Origin: a virus
Virus record (IMG/VR): IMGVR_UViG_3300030101_001083
Span: 1-28,345 of that record
DNA length: 28,345 nucleotides
Reading direction: 5' to 3' (one strand)
Shown here: positions 17,821 through 25,059 of the stretch, piece by piece
How positions within the stretch are numbered: the stretch's first letter is position 1
Layout of the letters: each line of letters starts with the position of its first letter
Notes under the pieces: model-generated
Databases searched by the model: none
Seen by the model: the letters and a program-made list of their open reading frames with translations, nothing else
What the model was told of the DNA's origin: nothing
Made by a program: the position numbers and the translations under genes

Positions 17821-18453
17821 ATGGCAAATACCCTAACAGGTGGATTTGGCCTTCGTCCTATTGGTAAAACGGGCGGCAATATCAATAACAACGCTACGAC
17901 GATGTATGAAATTGCTAACAACTACACAACTGCTATCTATAACGGTGGGATTGTTGTCCCAAGCTCTGCTGGAACAATTATTTGTTCTGATCAGGCAGTA
18001 GCTCCTTTAGGTGTTCTAGGTGGTGTTGAGTACGTTGATTCCGTTACCGGTAAGTCGACTCACCTTAATTACTGGCCCGGCTCAAACGCTGTAAGTGTTG
18101 ACACTAATCATCCTGTCAAAGCTTATGTGTATGATGATCCAATGCAGTTATATGTTGTAGTGGCAGATGGAACTAATACCAACCGGGCAACCGCGTTGGC
18201 AGATGTTTTTGCTAACTGTGACATGGCGAGTGTTAACAACGGTAGCACAAATACAGGCAAGTCTTCAGACATGCTTGATATTAGCACCGCTGCGACAACC
18301 GCAAACTTGGATGTTCGTATTGTTGGACTCTACGAAGAAGAAGGCAACACGGATTATTCCGCAGTTGGTCATCAGTACATCGTTCGTTTGAATGCACCGT
18401 TCAACTCAGGCTTTGCTGCTGCCGTAGGCACCGCAGCGAACACCGGAATATAG
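17821..18453 (+). CDS. Head decoration-like structural protein, 210 aa
   Basis: The frame is rich in Gly, Asn, Thr and Ser and predicts mainly beta strands (GGIVVPSSAGTIIC, HPVKAYVYDDPMQLYVVVA, YSAVGHQYIVRLNAPF). The length and placement just before the major capsid gene match head-decoration proteins. Its last codons hold the AGGAGG site of the capsid gene. No enzyme motif is seen. A minor capsid protein is an alternative. Confidence 0.6.
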   Translation: MANTLTGGFGLRPIGKTGGNINNNATTMYEIANNYTTAIYNGGIVVPSSAGTIICSDQAVAPLGVLGGVEYVDSVTGKSTHLNYWPGSNAVSVDTNHPVKAYVYDDPMQLYVVVADGTNTNRATALADVFANCDMASVNNGSTNTGKSSDMLDISTAATTANLDVRIVGLYEEEGNTDYSAVGHQYIVRLNAPFNSGFAAAVGTAANTGI

Positions 18454-18464
18454 GAGGCTAGCAC

Positions 18465-19376
18465 ATGGCTATTTCAAGAGCACAACTAGCTAAAGAGCTA
18501 GAACCCGGTCTAAATGCACTTTTTGGGCTTGAGTACGACCGTTACGAGAACGAGCATGCTGAGATCTTCGCAGAAGAGTCTTCAGATCGTTCATTTGAAG
18601 AAGAAGTGATGCTTGGGGGTTTCTCAACAGCACCGACTAAAGAAGAAGGCGCAGCCATCTCTTTTGACGATGCTCAAGAGACATTCACTGCCCGGTACAC
18701 ACACGAGACAATCGCTTTGGCGTTCTCAATTACTGAGGAAGCCATTGAGGATAATCTGTATGACCGTCTGGCATCACGCTACACCAAGGCTCTGGCCCGC
18801 TCTATGGCCCAGACCAAGCAGATTAAAGCTGCGGCTATCCTGAACAATGCGTTCAGCACAGGCGCATCTGCAATCGGTGATGGTGCAGCACTTTGTTCTT
18901 CATCACACCCCTCACTCACAGGTAACCAGCGTAACTTGCTTTCAACCGCTGCTGACTTGAACGAAACTTCGCTTGAGCAGATGTTGATTGATATTGCAGG
19001 TTTCACTGATGAGCGTGGTCTGAAAATCGCAGTTCGTGGAATGAAACTGATCATTCCAAAAGAATTGCAGTTTATCGCAGAGCGTGTGATTAACTCAAAC
19101 TTGCGTTCAGCAACGGCTGATAACGACGCAAATGCTATCAAGAACATGGGCATGCTTCCTGAAGGGGCGGTAGTTAACCATTTCTTGACAGATACAGATG
19201 CGTTTTTCATCAAGACCGATGCACCTAACGGTTTCAAACATTTTAACCGTTCTCCAATCAAGACTGCTATGGAAGGTGACTTTGACACCGGAAACATGCG
19301 GTTCAAGGCCCGTGAGCGTTACAGCTTCGGCGTTTCTGATTGGCGTTGTGTGTTTGGAACACCGGGCGCAGCCTAA
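18465..19376 (+). CDS. Major capsid protein (Mu gpT-like), 303 aa
   Basis: The main shell protein. N-terminal LAKELEPGLNALFGLEYDRYENEH and a central ALARSMAQTKQIKAAAILNN, of which only short parts are quoted here, are typical of gpT-like head subunits. The C-terminal part (FKARERYSFGVSDWRCVFGTPG) has the expected 'R.. fgv.D.r' strand. An AGGAGG Shine-Dalgarno at 18452-18457 is the strongest near a structural gene, as expected for the most abundant product. Tandem terminators follow. Confidence 0.85.
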   Translation: MAISRAQLAKELEPGLNALFGLEYDRYENEHAEIFAEESSDRSFEEEVMLGGFSTAPTKEEGAAISFDDAQETFTARYTHETIALAFSITEEAIEDNLYDRLASRYTKALARSMAQTKQIKAAAILNNAFSTGASAIGDGAALCSSSHPSLTGNQRNLLSTAADLNETSLEQMLIDIAGFTDERGLKIAVRGMKLIIPKELQFIAERVINSNLRSATADNDANAIKNMGMLPEGAVVNHFLTDTDAFFIKTDAPNGFKHFNRSPIKTAMEGDFDTGNMRFKARERYSFGVSDWRCVFGTPGAA

Positions 19377-19377
19377 C

Positions 19378-19404
19378 AACCTCTTTTCCCGTAGAGAGGT
19401 TTTT
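19378..19404 (+). terminator. First of two tandem terminators after the capsid gene
   Basis: AACCTCT at 19378-19384 pairs with AGAGGTT at 19395-19401, with a ten-base loop and a short T-tract. It is the weaker of the two. Confidence 0.6.
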
Positions 19405-19434
19405 AAAGAGCGGCTTCACAGCCGCTCTTTTTTA
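19405..19434 (+). terminator. Second, strong terminator after the capsid gene
   Basis: AAAGAGCGGCT at 19405-19415 pairs with AGCCGCTCTTT at 19420-19430 around TCAC, and more T follows. Its loop and 3' arm overlap a -35-like TTCACA. Confidence 0.92.
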
Positions 19435-19443
19435 TTGTATAGT
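19415..19443 (+). promoter_or_regulatory. Candidate promoter overlapping the capsid terminator
   Basis: TTCACA at 19415-19420 and TATAGT at 19438-19443 are 17 bases apart, each one mismatch from consensus. The -35 lies in the loop and 3' arm of the terminator and the T-tract forms the spacer, as in the 4456 and 4705 promoters. Confidence 0.55.
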
Positions 19444-19502
19444 TTTTTCACTTCCTGACAGTCGCATTGGGCGGCTGACATTAGCCAAGACAGGAGACTC
19501 AA

Positions 19503-20051
19503 ATGGCTACCACTACTTTTAGCGGAGCAGTACGCTCCGAAAATGGTTTCAAGGTTATAAATAAAAACGCATCTACAGGTGCGGTAACAGAAACCTCTTC
19601 TATCGCCTCTACGGGCATTATCACAAACAAATTCGTAAAACACGTTGGTTTTGCAACAGGTGTAACAGTAAACACAACAGCAGGGGATAGTCCTGCTATC
19701 GGTGAGTTTACACAGCCCGCCAACACGATCATTACTGACATTAAAATCTTTTGTGTTACCGCCCCAGTTATTGGAACAGGTGATATTGGATATGAGGTCG
19801 GCACTTCTAGTTCTGGAGCACAGATTGTTGCAGCTATAACGGATGAGATCCTTGATGGTGGAACAACTGTTGTTGTTGGTAACGTGACAACTACCACATT
19901 AGTTGCGACAACACAAAATGCAACTACTGCGCCAGTTTCTCCTCAATACACTTCGGCTGAAAGAACAATTTTCTGTAACATTACAAACACTGTAGATGCT
20001 ACGACAGCCGGGTCTTTCACGTTCATCATTGAATACGTTCAGGTGGCCTAG
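19503..20051 (+). CDS. Beta-rich virion protein, 182 aa
   Basis: The product is a Thr/Val/Ala-rich beta protein (TGAVTETSSIASTGIITNKF, VVVGNVTTTTLVATTQNATT), typical of phage surface or fibre-like subunits. No enzyme motif or signal peptide is seen. It is the first gene after the capsid terminator, behind the candidate promoter at 19415 and an AGGAG site. It could be a decoration, fibre or tail-tip subunit; the sequence does not settle which. Confidence 0.6.
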   Translation: MATTTFSGAVRSENGFKVINKNASTGAVTETSSIASTGIITNKFVKHVGFATGVTVNTTAGDSPAIGEFTQPANTIITDIKIFCVTAPVIGTGDIGYEVGTSSSGAQIVAAITDEILDGGTTVVVGNVTTTTLVATTQNATTAPVSPQYTSAERTIFCNITNTVDATTAGSFTFIIEYVQVA

Positions 20052-20077
20052 TAAGTTGTTCATAAAAGGAGATTTAC

Positions 20078-20482
20078 ATGGCGGATGCAGTAACCTCACA
20101 AACGCTGATTGATGGTCCTAAACATGCCGTTATGAAGTTTACTAACGTCTCTGACGGGAGCGGAGAGTCTGCCGTAAAGAAGGTAGATGTATCAGCTTTG
20201 GCCAGTAGTTTAGACGGTGTTGCGTGTAGTGAAGTCGTTATAGAACGTATTTGGTGGCAGTGTAACGGGATGAAAGTAATAATCCTGTTTGACGCCACCT
20301 CTAATGCTTTCTGTATTGAGTTGGGTGAAAACCAAAGTGGTCATCACGATTACAACTCTTTCGGCGGTTTAACTAACAATGCAGGCAGTGGAAAAACTGG
20401 AGATATTTTATTTACAACAGTTGGTCACTCCTCTGCGGACACTTATACGATTATGTTATACATGCGTAAGAAGTATGCGTAG
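20078..20482 (+). CDS. Probable virion protein, 134 aa
   Basis: The product is beta-rich, with strands around VIERIWWQCNGMKVIILFD, FCIELGENQSGHHDY and DTYTIMLYMRKKYA. It is like small structural proteins I recall from marine phages. It has AAAGGAGA before the ATG. No enzymatic signature is seen. It is followed after 11 bases by the first of the basic proteins. Confidence 0.6.
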   Translation: MADAVTSQTLIDGPKHAVMKFTNVSDGSGESAVKKVDVSALASSLDGVACSEVVIERIWWQCNGMKVIILFDATSNAFCIELGENQSGHHDYNSFGGLTNNAGSGKTGDILFTTVGHSSADTYTIMLYMRKKYA

Positions 20483-20493
20483 GGAGTAACTAG

Positions 20494-20781
20494 ATGGCAA
20501 CTCGTAAAGCTACGATGCCAAAACGTAACAAGAAAAATTTCCGTCCCACAAAATCTGGGGCGGGAATGACAAAAGCCGGTGTTGCAGCTTATAGAAAAGC
20601 TAATCCCGGCTCTAAATTAAAGACGGCTGTGACGGGCAAAGTTAAACCGGGCAGTAAAGACGCAAAACGTCGTAAATCATACTGTAGTCGTTCTAAAGGC
20701 CAGATGAAGATGCATAACATAAATTGTTCAAAAACACCGAAAAAGCGTATTTGCGCTGCTCGTAGGAGATGGAAATGTTAA
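20494..20781 (+). CDS. Very basic DUF6321-like protein, 95 aa
   Basis: About a third of the residues are Lys or Arg (31 by my count) and only one is acidic. A core, GAGMTKAGVAAYRKANPGSK with the following LKTAVTGKVKPGS, resembles DUF6321 as I recall it. Four Cys lie in the C-terminal third (SYCSR, INCSK, RICAA, WKC), so metal binding is possible. The charge suggests nucleic-acid binding inside the virion or during packaging. It is the first of five such genes. Confidence 0.7.
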   Translation: MATRKATMPKRNKKNFRPTKSGAGMTKAGVAAYRKANPGSKLKTAVTGKVKPGSKDAKRRKSYCSRSKGQMKMHNINCSKTPKKRICAARRRWKC

Positions 20782-21011
20782 ATCAACAGTTTGTGGTAGG
20801 CACTCTTTTTGTTGCTTTAGTGGGTGTGTGCGTAACTGGCGTTACTTGGATATCTTCTACTTTGATAGACGTGGACAAGAATATAGCTGTAATGTCTGTA
20901 CAAACAGATCAAAACAGTAGAAAAATAGATGAGTTACATGTCATGCTGAAGCCTATGTGGGAAGAATTTACAGGGCGCAGCTTTGAGAACAATGCCGTTT
21001 ATAAGAAATAA
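20775..21011 (+). CDS. Single-span membrane protein, 78 aa
   Basis: An N-terminal span (FVVGTLFVALVGVCVTGVTWI) is followed by a charged helix (IDVDKNIAVMSVQTDQNSRK) and a short tail. The ATG at 20775 is chosen over 20769 because AGGAG ends only at 20768. It overlaps the preceding stop (ATGTTAA). It is a membrane protein among basic soluble ones, so it is an odd neighbour. The function is unknown. Confidence 0.6.
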   Translation: MLNQQFVVGTLFVALVGVCVTGVTWISSTLIDVDKNIAVMSVQTDQNSRKIDELHVMLKPMWEEFTGRSFENNAVYKK

Positions 21012-21023
21012 GTGAGGTCTAAC

Positions 21024-21263
21024 ATGACTAGCGCGGTTAATTTAGGAGCAGGCTCCTGTCCAACTCGTAAAAGTAGTGTTGTACGCATGAAAAAAGGGGG
21101 GAAGGTAAAAAGTGGTGGTAAGATCTGTCCCGAAGGCAAGGCATGGGCTAAACGCACATTTGACACATACCCGTCAGCGTATGCAAACTTGGCCGCATCA
21201 AAGTATTGTAAAGACCCTAACTACGCCAAAAAGTCAAAAGGCGGAAAGAGGAAAGGAAAATGA
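21024..21263 (+). CDS. Basic small protein with PSAYAN motif, 79 aa
   Basis: Basic ends (MKKGGKVKSGGK and KKSKGGKRKGK) flank a compact core, ICPEGKAWAKRTFDTYPSAY plus ANLAASKYC. This CP.G.A.AKR.FD.YPSAYAN pattern recurs in small phage proteins I recall, without known function. Three Cys are present. The ATG at 21024 has GAGGT five bases upstream and is preferred over the GTG at 21012. It belongs to the basic-protein cluster. Confidence 0.65.
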   Translation: MTSAVNLGAGSCPTRKSSVVRMKKGGKVKSGGKICPEGKAWAKRTFDTYPSAYANLAASKYCKDPNYAKKSKGGKRKGK

Positions 21264-21388
21264 GCTTAACAAAATCAAATAGGAAAAAAGTTCGTAAAGT
21301 CGTTAAAGGTTTAAACAAAGCCTCTAAATTACACGCAGGTCAGGCAAGAACTTTAAAACGTGTGTTAGGTAAGAAGAAAAGAGCCTAA
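21260..21388 (+). CDS. Very basic 42-aa protein
   Basis: Lys and Arg make up about 40% of the peptide (SNRKKVRKVVKGLNKASKLH…RVLGKKKRA), and no acidic residue is present. It reads as one or two amphipathic helices. The ATG overlaps the stop of the previous gene (ATGA) and an AAAGGAA site lies upstream. Tiny KASKLHAGQA-type proteins occur in marine phages as I recall. A DNA-condensing role is inferred from charge. Confidence 0.6.
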   Translation: MSLTKSNRKKVRKVVKGLNKASKLHAGQARTLKRVLGKKKRA

Positions 21389-21389
21389 A

Positions 21390-21767
21390 ATGGGTCAGCT
21401 TAAAGAATGGGTGAAACAGGACTGGGTTAGGATTGGATCAGATGGCTCTATCAAAGGTAAATGTGGTACTTCAAAAGATAAGAGTAACCCTGATCGTTGT
21501 CTTCCTAGATCTAAAGCTAATAGTTTGTCGAAAAGTGAACGCGCTACGACGGCTCGTAAAAAGAAGCGGGCAGGCTCTAAAGGAAAAACTACAGTCGCTA
21601 ATACGAAAGCTGCGAAGGTAACAGGTTTAAAAAATGGTGGGGCCGTGACAAAGCCCAAAAGACCGTTTAAAGGTAAAAGAATTGCGGGAACCGCGGTAGC
21701 ACGAGGTTGTGGTGCTGTTATGGCTAACCGTAGGAAGAGAACCAAAGGTTCTGTAAGTCAAGCATAG
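21390..21767 (+). CDS. Basic DUF5872-like protein, 125 aa
   Basis: The N-terminal 60 residues (KEWVKQDWVRIGSDGSIKGK, then CGTSKDKSNPDRCLPRSKA) fit DUF5872 as I recall it. The rest (ERATTARKKKRAGSKGKTTV, RPFKGKRIAGTAVARGCGAV) is Lys/Arg/Gly-rich and probably disordered. The end GAVMANRRKRTKG resembles the tails of related phage proteins. The start lies one base after the previous stop. A role in DNA packing or virion structure is inferred. Confidence 0.7.
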   Translation: MGQLKEWVKQDWVRIGSDGSIKGKCGTSKDKSNPDRCLPRSKANSLSKSERATTARKKKRAGSKGKTTVANTKAAKVTGLKNGGAVTKPKRPFKGKRIAGTAVARGCGAVMANRRKRTKGSVSQA

Positions 21768-21776
21768 GAGCGTAAA

Positions 21777-22073
21777 ATGGCAAAAGAATTTATGACAATG
21801 GATGAGTATGCGTCTAGCCTTGTTGGCAACGTAGCCCCTACCATGAAGAAAAAAGGCATGGCTAAAGGCGGTAAAGTAAAAGCTAAAGGCATGGCCAGAG
21901 GCGGTAAGGTTGGCATGAAGAAGAAGGGTTATGCCAAAGGCGGTAAGGTCCAGAAGATGGCCGGTGGCGGCATGATGAAGAAAAAAGGTTATGCTAAAGG
22001 TGGTAAGGTCCAGAAGATGGCCGGTGGCGGCATGATGAAGAAGAAGGGCATGGCTAAAGGCGGCAAGGTATAA
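21777..22073 (+). CDS. KGGKV-repeat basic protein, 98 aa
   Basis: The first 22 residues (AKEFMTMDEYASSLVGNVAP) hold all the acidic side chains. The rest is a repeat of MKKKGYAKGGKV and QKMAGGGM units. The DNA repeats every 60 bases from about 21911 to 22071. The product has no acidic residue after position 22. Similar Lys/Gly repeats are common in small phage proteins of marine viruses. The repeats make length change by slippage or recombination likely. Confidence 0.7.
   Translation: MAKEFMTMDEYASSLVGNVAPTMKKKGMAKGGKVKAKGMARGGKVGMKKKGYAKGGKVQKMAGGGMMKKKGYAKGGKVQKMAGGGMMKKKGMAKGGKV
21911..22071 (+). repeat. 60-bp in-frame tandem repeat
   Basis: Lines of sequence starting at 21901, 21961 and 22021 are near-identical at period 60 (AAGAAGAAGGGTTATGCCAA type units). 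They encode the KKKGYAKGGKV-QKMAGGGMM unit of the 98-aa gene. Confidence 0.85.
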
Positions 22074-22077
22074 GATC

Positions 22078-22755
22078 TTGCCCTATCTTCAAAGTAATAT
22101 TCCGCATTTCAAGTGTTGGGTGCGAAGAGAGTATACGTGTAATCACTCTAATTATCATGGCGAGTTTCTTCACGCTATGGCAATTGCAGTTACCACCATG
22201 CCCAGCCGGTGTTTAAGTTTTCAGATGATATTCACCGGCTGTGAGGCTGATGACACGGACGAACCTAATGTTCACGGTGGAGCCATGTGGGCCCGAATGC
22301 CCATAACAGCCCTTGTTGGTGACACGCCTTATGAAGAATGGCCAGAACCTATGCCTGTCCATTTGGCGCAACCTTGGGACTGTATGTCCCATACACACGC
22401 TGTTTATCGTTTAGATAGAGCTCATCCTTGTCCGTGGTTAGCTAAAATAGGGCCTGATTTTTTTCCGGCTAAATATTATTTCACTGTAGATTATACTGAA
22501 AGTGAGATAGCCGATGACCCTGCACAGCATAAACAAAGCCATGTTTTAGAGTTGTTAGACGCCGGTGAGTGGACTGGAAATATAGTGGCCTTACCTAATA
22601 ATCGTGTTCGTGTTACACACCCAGCTTGGTTTGAAACGGGGCAAGGTGCACCAGATTTCTTACCTTCACAGCATATACACTATTCAAAGTCTGATTTAGA
22701 CTATACAATGGATGTAAATCAGATCTTCGATAATTTGTATGCGAAGGATAAATAA
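22078..22755 (+). CDS. Conserved phage structural-module protein, 225 aa
   Basis: The function is unknown. The sequence has IPHFKCWVRREYTCNH and a His/Cys-rich N-terminal half. Blocks like HGGAMWARMPITALVGDTP, HLAQPWDCMSHTHAVYRLDR and QHKQSHVLELLDAGEWTGN follow; I recall such blocks as conserved in marine phages. The start is TTG at 22078 with no clear ribosome binding site. The TTG lies in a hairpin (GGCAAG/CTTGCC, 22062-22082) formed with the end of the previous gene, so coupled translation is likely. A later start at 22174 would cut the conserved N-terminus. Confidence 0.7.
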   Translation: MPYLQSNIPHFKCWVRREYTCNHSNYHGEFLHAMAIAVTTMPSRCLSFQMIFTGCEADDTDEPNVHGGAMWARMPITALVGDTPYEEWPEPMPVHLAQPWDCMSHTHAVYRLDRAHPCPWLAKIGPDFFPAKYYFTVDYTESEIADDPAQHKQSHVLELLDAGEWTGNIVALPNNRVRVTHPAWFETGQGAPDFLPSQHIHYSKSDLDYTMDVNQIFDNLYAKDK

Positions 22756-23423
22756 TGGCGGTATCAGGAAGCGTAAACTTTGAACTAGACGTAGCTGAGT
22801 ACGTTGAAGAAGCGTTTGAGCGTTGCGGATTAGAAGTGCGAACTGGTTACGATCTAACCACAGCAAGGCGTTCTTTAAATCTTATGTTGGCAGAATGGGC
22901 TAACAGAGGATTAAATCAATGGACCATTGCACAAAGAACGCAAGCTCTTACTTCTGGCACTAGAACTTACGCTCTATCCGAAGATGTTATTGATATACTA
23001 AGTGCGGTGGTAACTCGTAGCAGCACAGACTTTGCTCTAACTCGTGTTAGTCGGGACGATGACTTAAATATTCCAAACAAAGCTACTGAAGGGCGTCCTA
23101 CCCAGTTCTTCTTAGACAGACAAGTAACTCCTAGTCTTCGTGTGTGGCCCACTCCGGATAATAGCACAGATGTTATTGTATATAACGCTTTAACTCGTAT
23201 TGATGATGGGGATGCTGCGGTCAACACAATGGATGTGCCGTTTCGTTTCTACCCCTGTTTAGCGGCGGGACTGGCTTACTACATATCTTTAAAAAGAGCT
23301 CCTAATAGAACTCAAATGTTAAAAGTTATTTATGAAGAAGAGTTTGAAAGAGCTATGGGGGAGGATCGTGACCGGTCTAGTTTCACCGTCACTCCTGAAT
23401 ACTCCTATTTTAGGACAAACTAA
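22755..23423 (+). CDS. P22 gp4-like head-tail adaptor, 222 aa
   Basis: The adaptor ring sits below the portal and links it to the tail. The N-terminal part (VAEYVEEAFERCGLEVRTGY, TTARRSLNLMLAEWANRG) matches the gp4-like adaptor helices with the SLNLMLAEWANRGLN core, and the C-terminal part is mixed. The length suits the family. The ATG overlaps the previous stop, and the next ATG overlaps this one's stop. The adaptor type supports a podovirus-like virion. Confidence 0.8.
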   Translation: MAVSGSVNFELDVAEYVEEAFERCGLEVRTGYDLTTARRSLNLMLAEWANRGLNQWTIAQRTQALTSGTRTYALSEDVIDILSAVVTRSSTDFALTRVSRDDDLNIPNKATEGRPTQFFLDRQVTPSLRVWPTPDNSTDVIVYNALTRIDDGDAAVNTMDVPFRFYPCLAAGLAYYISLKRAPNRTQMLKVIYEEEFERAMGEDRDRSSFTVTPEYSYFRTN

Positions 23424-24208
23424 TGGCTAGGTATGCAACCGGGAAATACGCTTATGCTATTTCAGATCGTTCTGGACTTCGCTACAGATATAAGGACATG
23501 CGTAAAGAGTGGAATGGTTTGCTTGTTGGAAAAGACGAGTTTGAAAGAAAGCATCCACAGTTAGGTCCTTTCCGAAAGGTGTTTGATCCTCAGACTTTAC
23601 GTGATCCTCGTCCAGATAGACCTGAGATTTCTACTGAAAGTGTGACGATTACTTTTCCAATTTTTAACCAGAACACCCTTAGTTATGAACCTAAACTTCC
23701 TTCAATTCTTGGAGAAATAGGGACCGTTACTTTCGGTGGAGATGTGCATACACCTACTAGCCATCTTGTTTCGGGGGCTCAAGCGGCCACGGGTTCTATA
23801 GGTACTGTTACTGTTTCCGTAACAGGCGTTACAATCGCTGCCACATATACGGTTACTGTAGTGAGCGGTAATCCCGCAAATCACCCCTATTACAATGTGG
23901 GTTCTTCTAATAAATTTGCAATCAACGGGTCTACCGCTACGTCAGATGTATTGTTAAGTTTGTCAGAGGGCAGCACCTATAGGTTTGATCAAAGTGACTC
24001 CTCTAATTCAGGACACCCTTTAAGATTCAGCACCACCGCAAATGGGACACATGGTGGTGGATCTCAATACACAACTGGCGTAACCACAAGCGGTACACCC
24101 GGATACTCTGGAGCCTATACACAAATAACAGTAGCTTCCGGAGCTCCTACTCTGTATTACTATTGTACTAATCACAGTGGTATGGGTTGGCAGGCGAACA
24201 CACCATGA
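23423..24208 (+). CDS. Virion protein with cupredoxin-like C-terminal domain, 261 aa
   Basis: The N-terminal 70 residues are charged and helical, a possible attachment part. A Thr/Val/Gly-rich beta linker (about 72-142) follows. Then comes a cupredoxin-like domain (142-261) with SGHPLRFS (H198) and YYYCTNHSGMGW (C248, H251, M254). The His, Cys-x2-His-x2-Met set is the classical type 1 copper site. The domain is also seen in other marine phage virion proteins as I recall. It may be a tail or surface protein; copper binding is inferred from the ligands only. Confidence 0.78.
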   Translation: MARYATGKYAYAISDRSGLRYRYKDMRKEWNGLLVGKDEFERKHPQLGPFRKVFDPQTLRDPRPDRPEISTESVTITFPIFNQNTLSYEPKLPSILGEIGTVTFGGDVHTPTSHLVSGAQAATGSIGTVTVSVTGVTIAATYTVTVVSGNPANHPYYNVGSSNKFAINGSTATSDVLLSLSEGSTYRFDQSDSSNSGHPLRFSTTANGTHGGGSQYTTGVTTSGTPGYSGAYTQITVASGAPTLYYYCTNHSGMGWQANTP

Positions 24209-25059
24209 GTTATACATACACAGAGCTAAAAACGGCTGTAAAAAATTACACAGACAATCAAGAAACAGTTTTTGTGTCTCATTTAGACACGTTTATTCGA
24301 TCCGCTGAAGAACGTATATTTAAAAGTGTAGATTTAGAGTTTTTTAGAAAAAACGCATCTGGAACAATGACTTCTGGTAATCAATTTATGGCCACACCAG
24401 ATGATTATTTAGCTTCTTTTAGTTTATCCATAGTGAACTCTAGTTCTAAAGAATTTTTGTTACAAAAAGATGTTAATTTTGTGCAGGAGTATAACCCTAA
24501 TTCATCAACCACGGGTGTTCCAAAATATTACGCCATGTATGACGTAAATAACTTTATACTTGCACCTACGCCAAACGCATCTTTTGAAACAGAAATTCAT
24601 TATTATTACAGACCTGTTAGCTTAACAAAAAGTAAGGTTAATTTAACGGTAAGCAGTGTTACTGGCACGTTTGCTGCTAATGAGACCATTACAGGTGGAA
24701 CTAGCGGGGAGAGCACGACGATTAACTCTATCACGTCGTCTACTGTATTTGTAATAGTTTTGCCTACGGGAGATTTTACCGTTGGAGAGACGGTTACAGG
24801 GGGCACAAGTGGGGCTACCGGGACAGTTGTATCAACCTCTGCCGATACAACATTAACTTGGTTAAGCGAGAACGCGCCTAATGCTCTTTTGTATGGAAGT
24901 CTTATAGAGGCTTACACCTTTATGAAGGGTGAAGCGGATGTGATGAAGATGTACAGTGAGAGATTTATAGAGTCCTTAGTCAGGCTGAAAGACTTAGGTG
25001 AGGCCCGTGAAAATGATGATGCAAACAGGCAGGGGCTACCAAGAAGGGCCCGTTCGTGA
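24205..25059 (+). CDS. Tail adaptor-type protein with an inserted repeat domain, 284 aa
   Basis: The flanks (YTYTELKTAVKNYTDNQET, and the C-terminal LIEAYTFMKGEADVMKMYSE) are those of a phage tail adaptor or tubular family I recall from marine phages. Between them lies a beta insertion (about residues 148-215) with two GETVTGGTSG/NETITGGTSG copies. The ATG at 24205 overlaps the previous stop (ATGA); a TTG at 24187 is rejected. The role is most likely in the tail connector. Confidence 0.7.
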   Translation: MSYTYTELKTAVKNYTDNQETVFVSHLDTFIRSAEERIFKSVDLEFFRKNASGTMTSGNQFMATPDDYLASFSLSIVNSSSKEFLLQKDVNFVQEYNPNSSTTGVPKYYAMYDVNNFILAPTPNASFETEIHYYYRPVSLTKSKVNLTVSSVTGTFAANETITGGTSGESTTINSITSSTVFVIVLPTGDFTVGETVTGGTSGATGTVVSTSADTTLTWLSENAPNALLYGSLIEAYTFMKGEADVMKMYSERFIESLVRLKDLGEARENDDANRQGLPRRARS

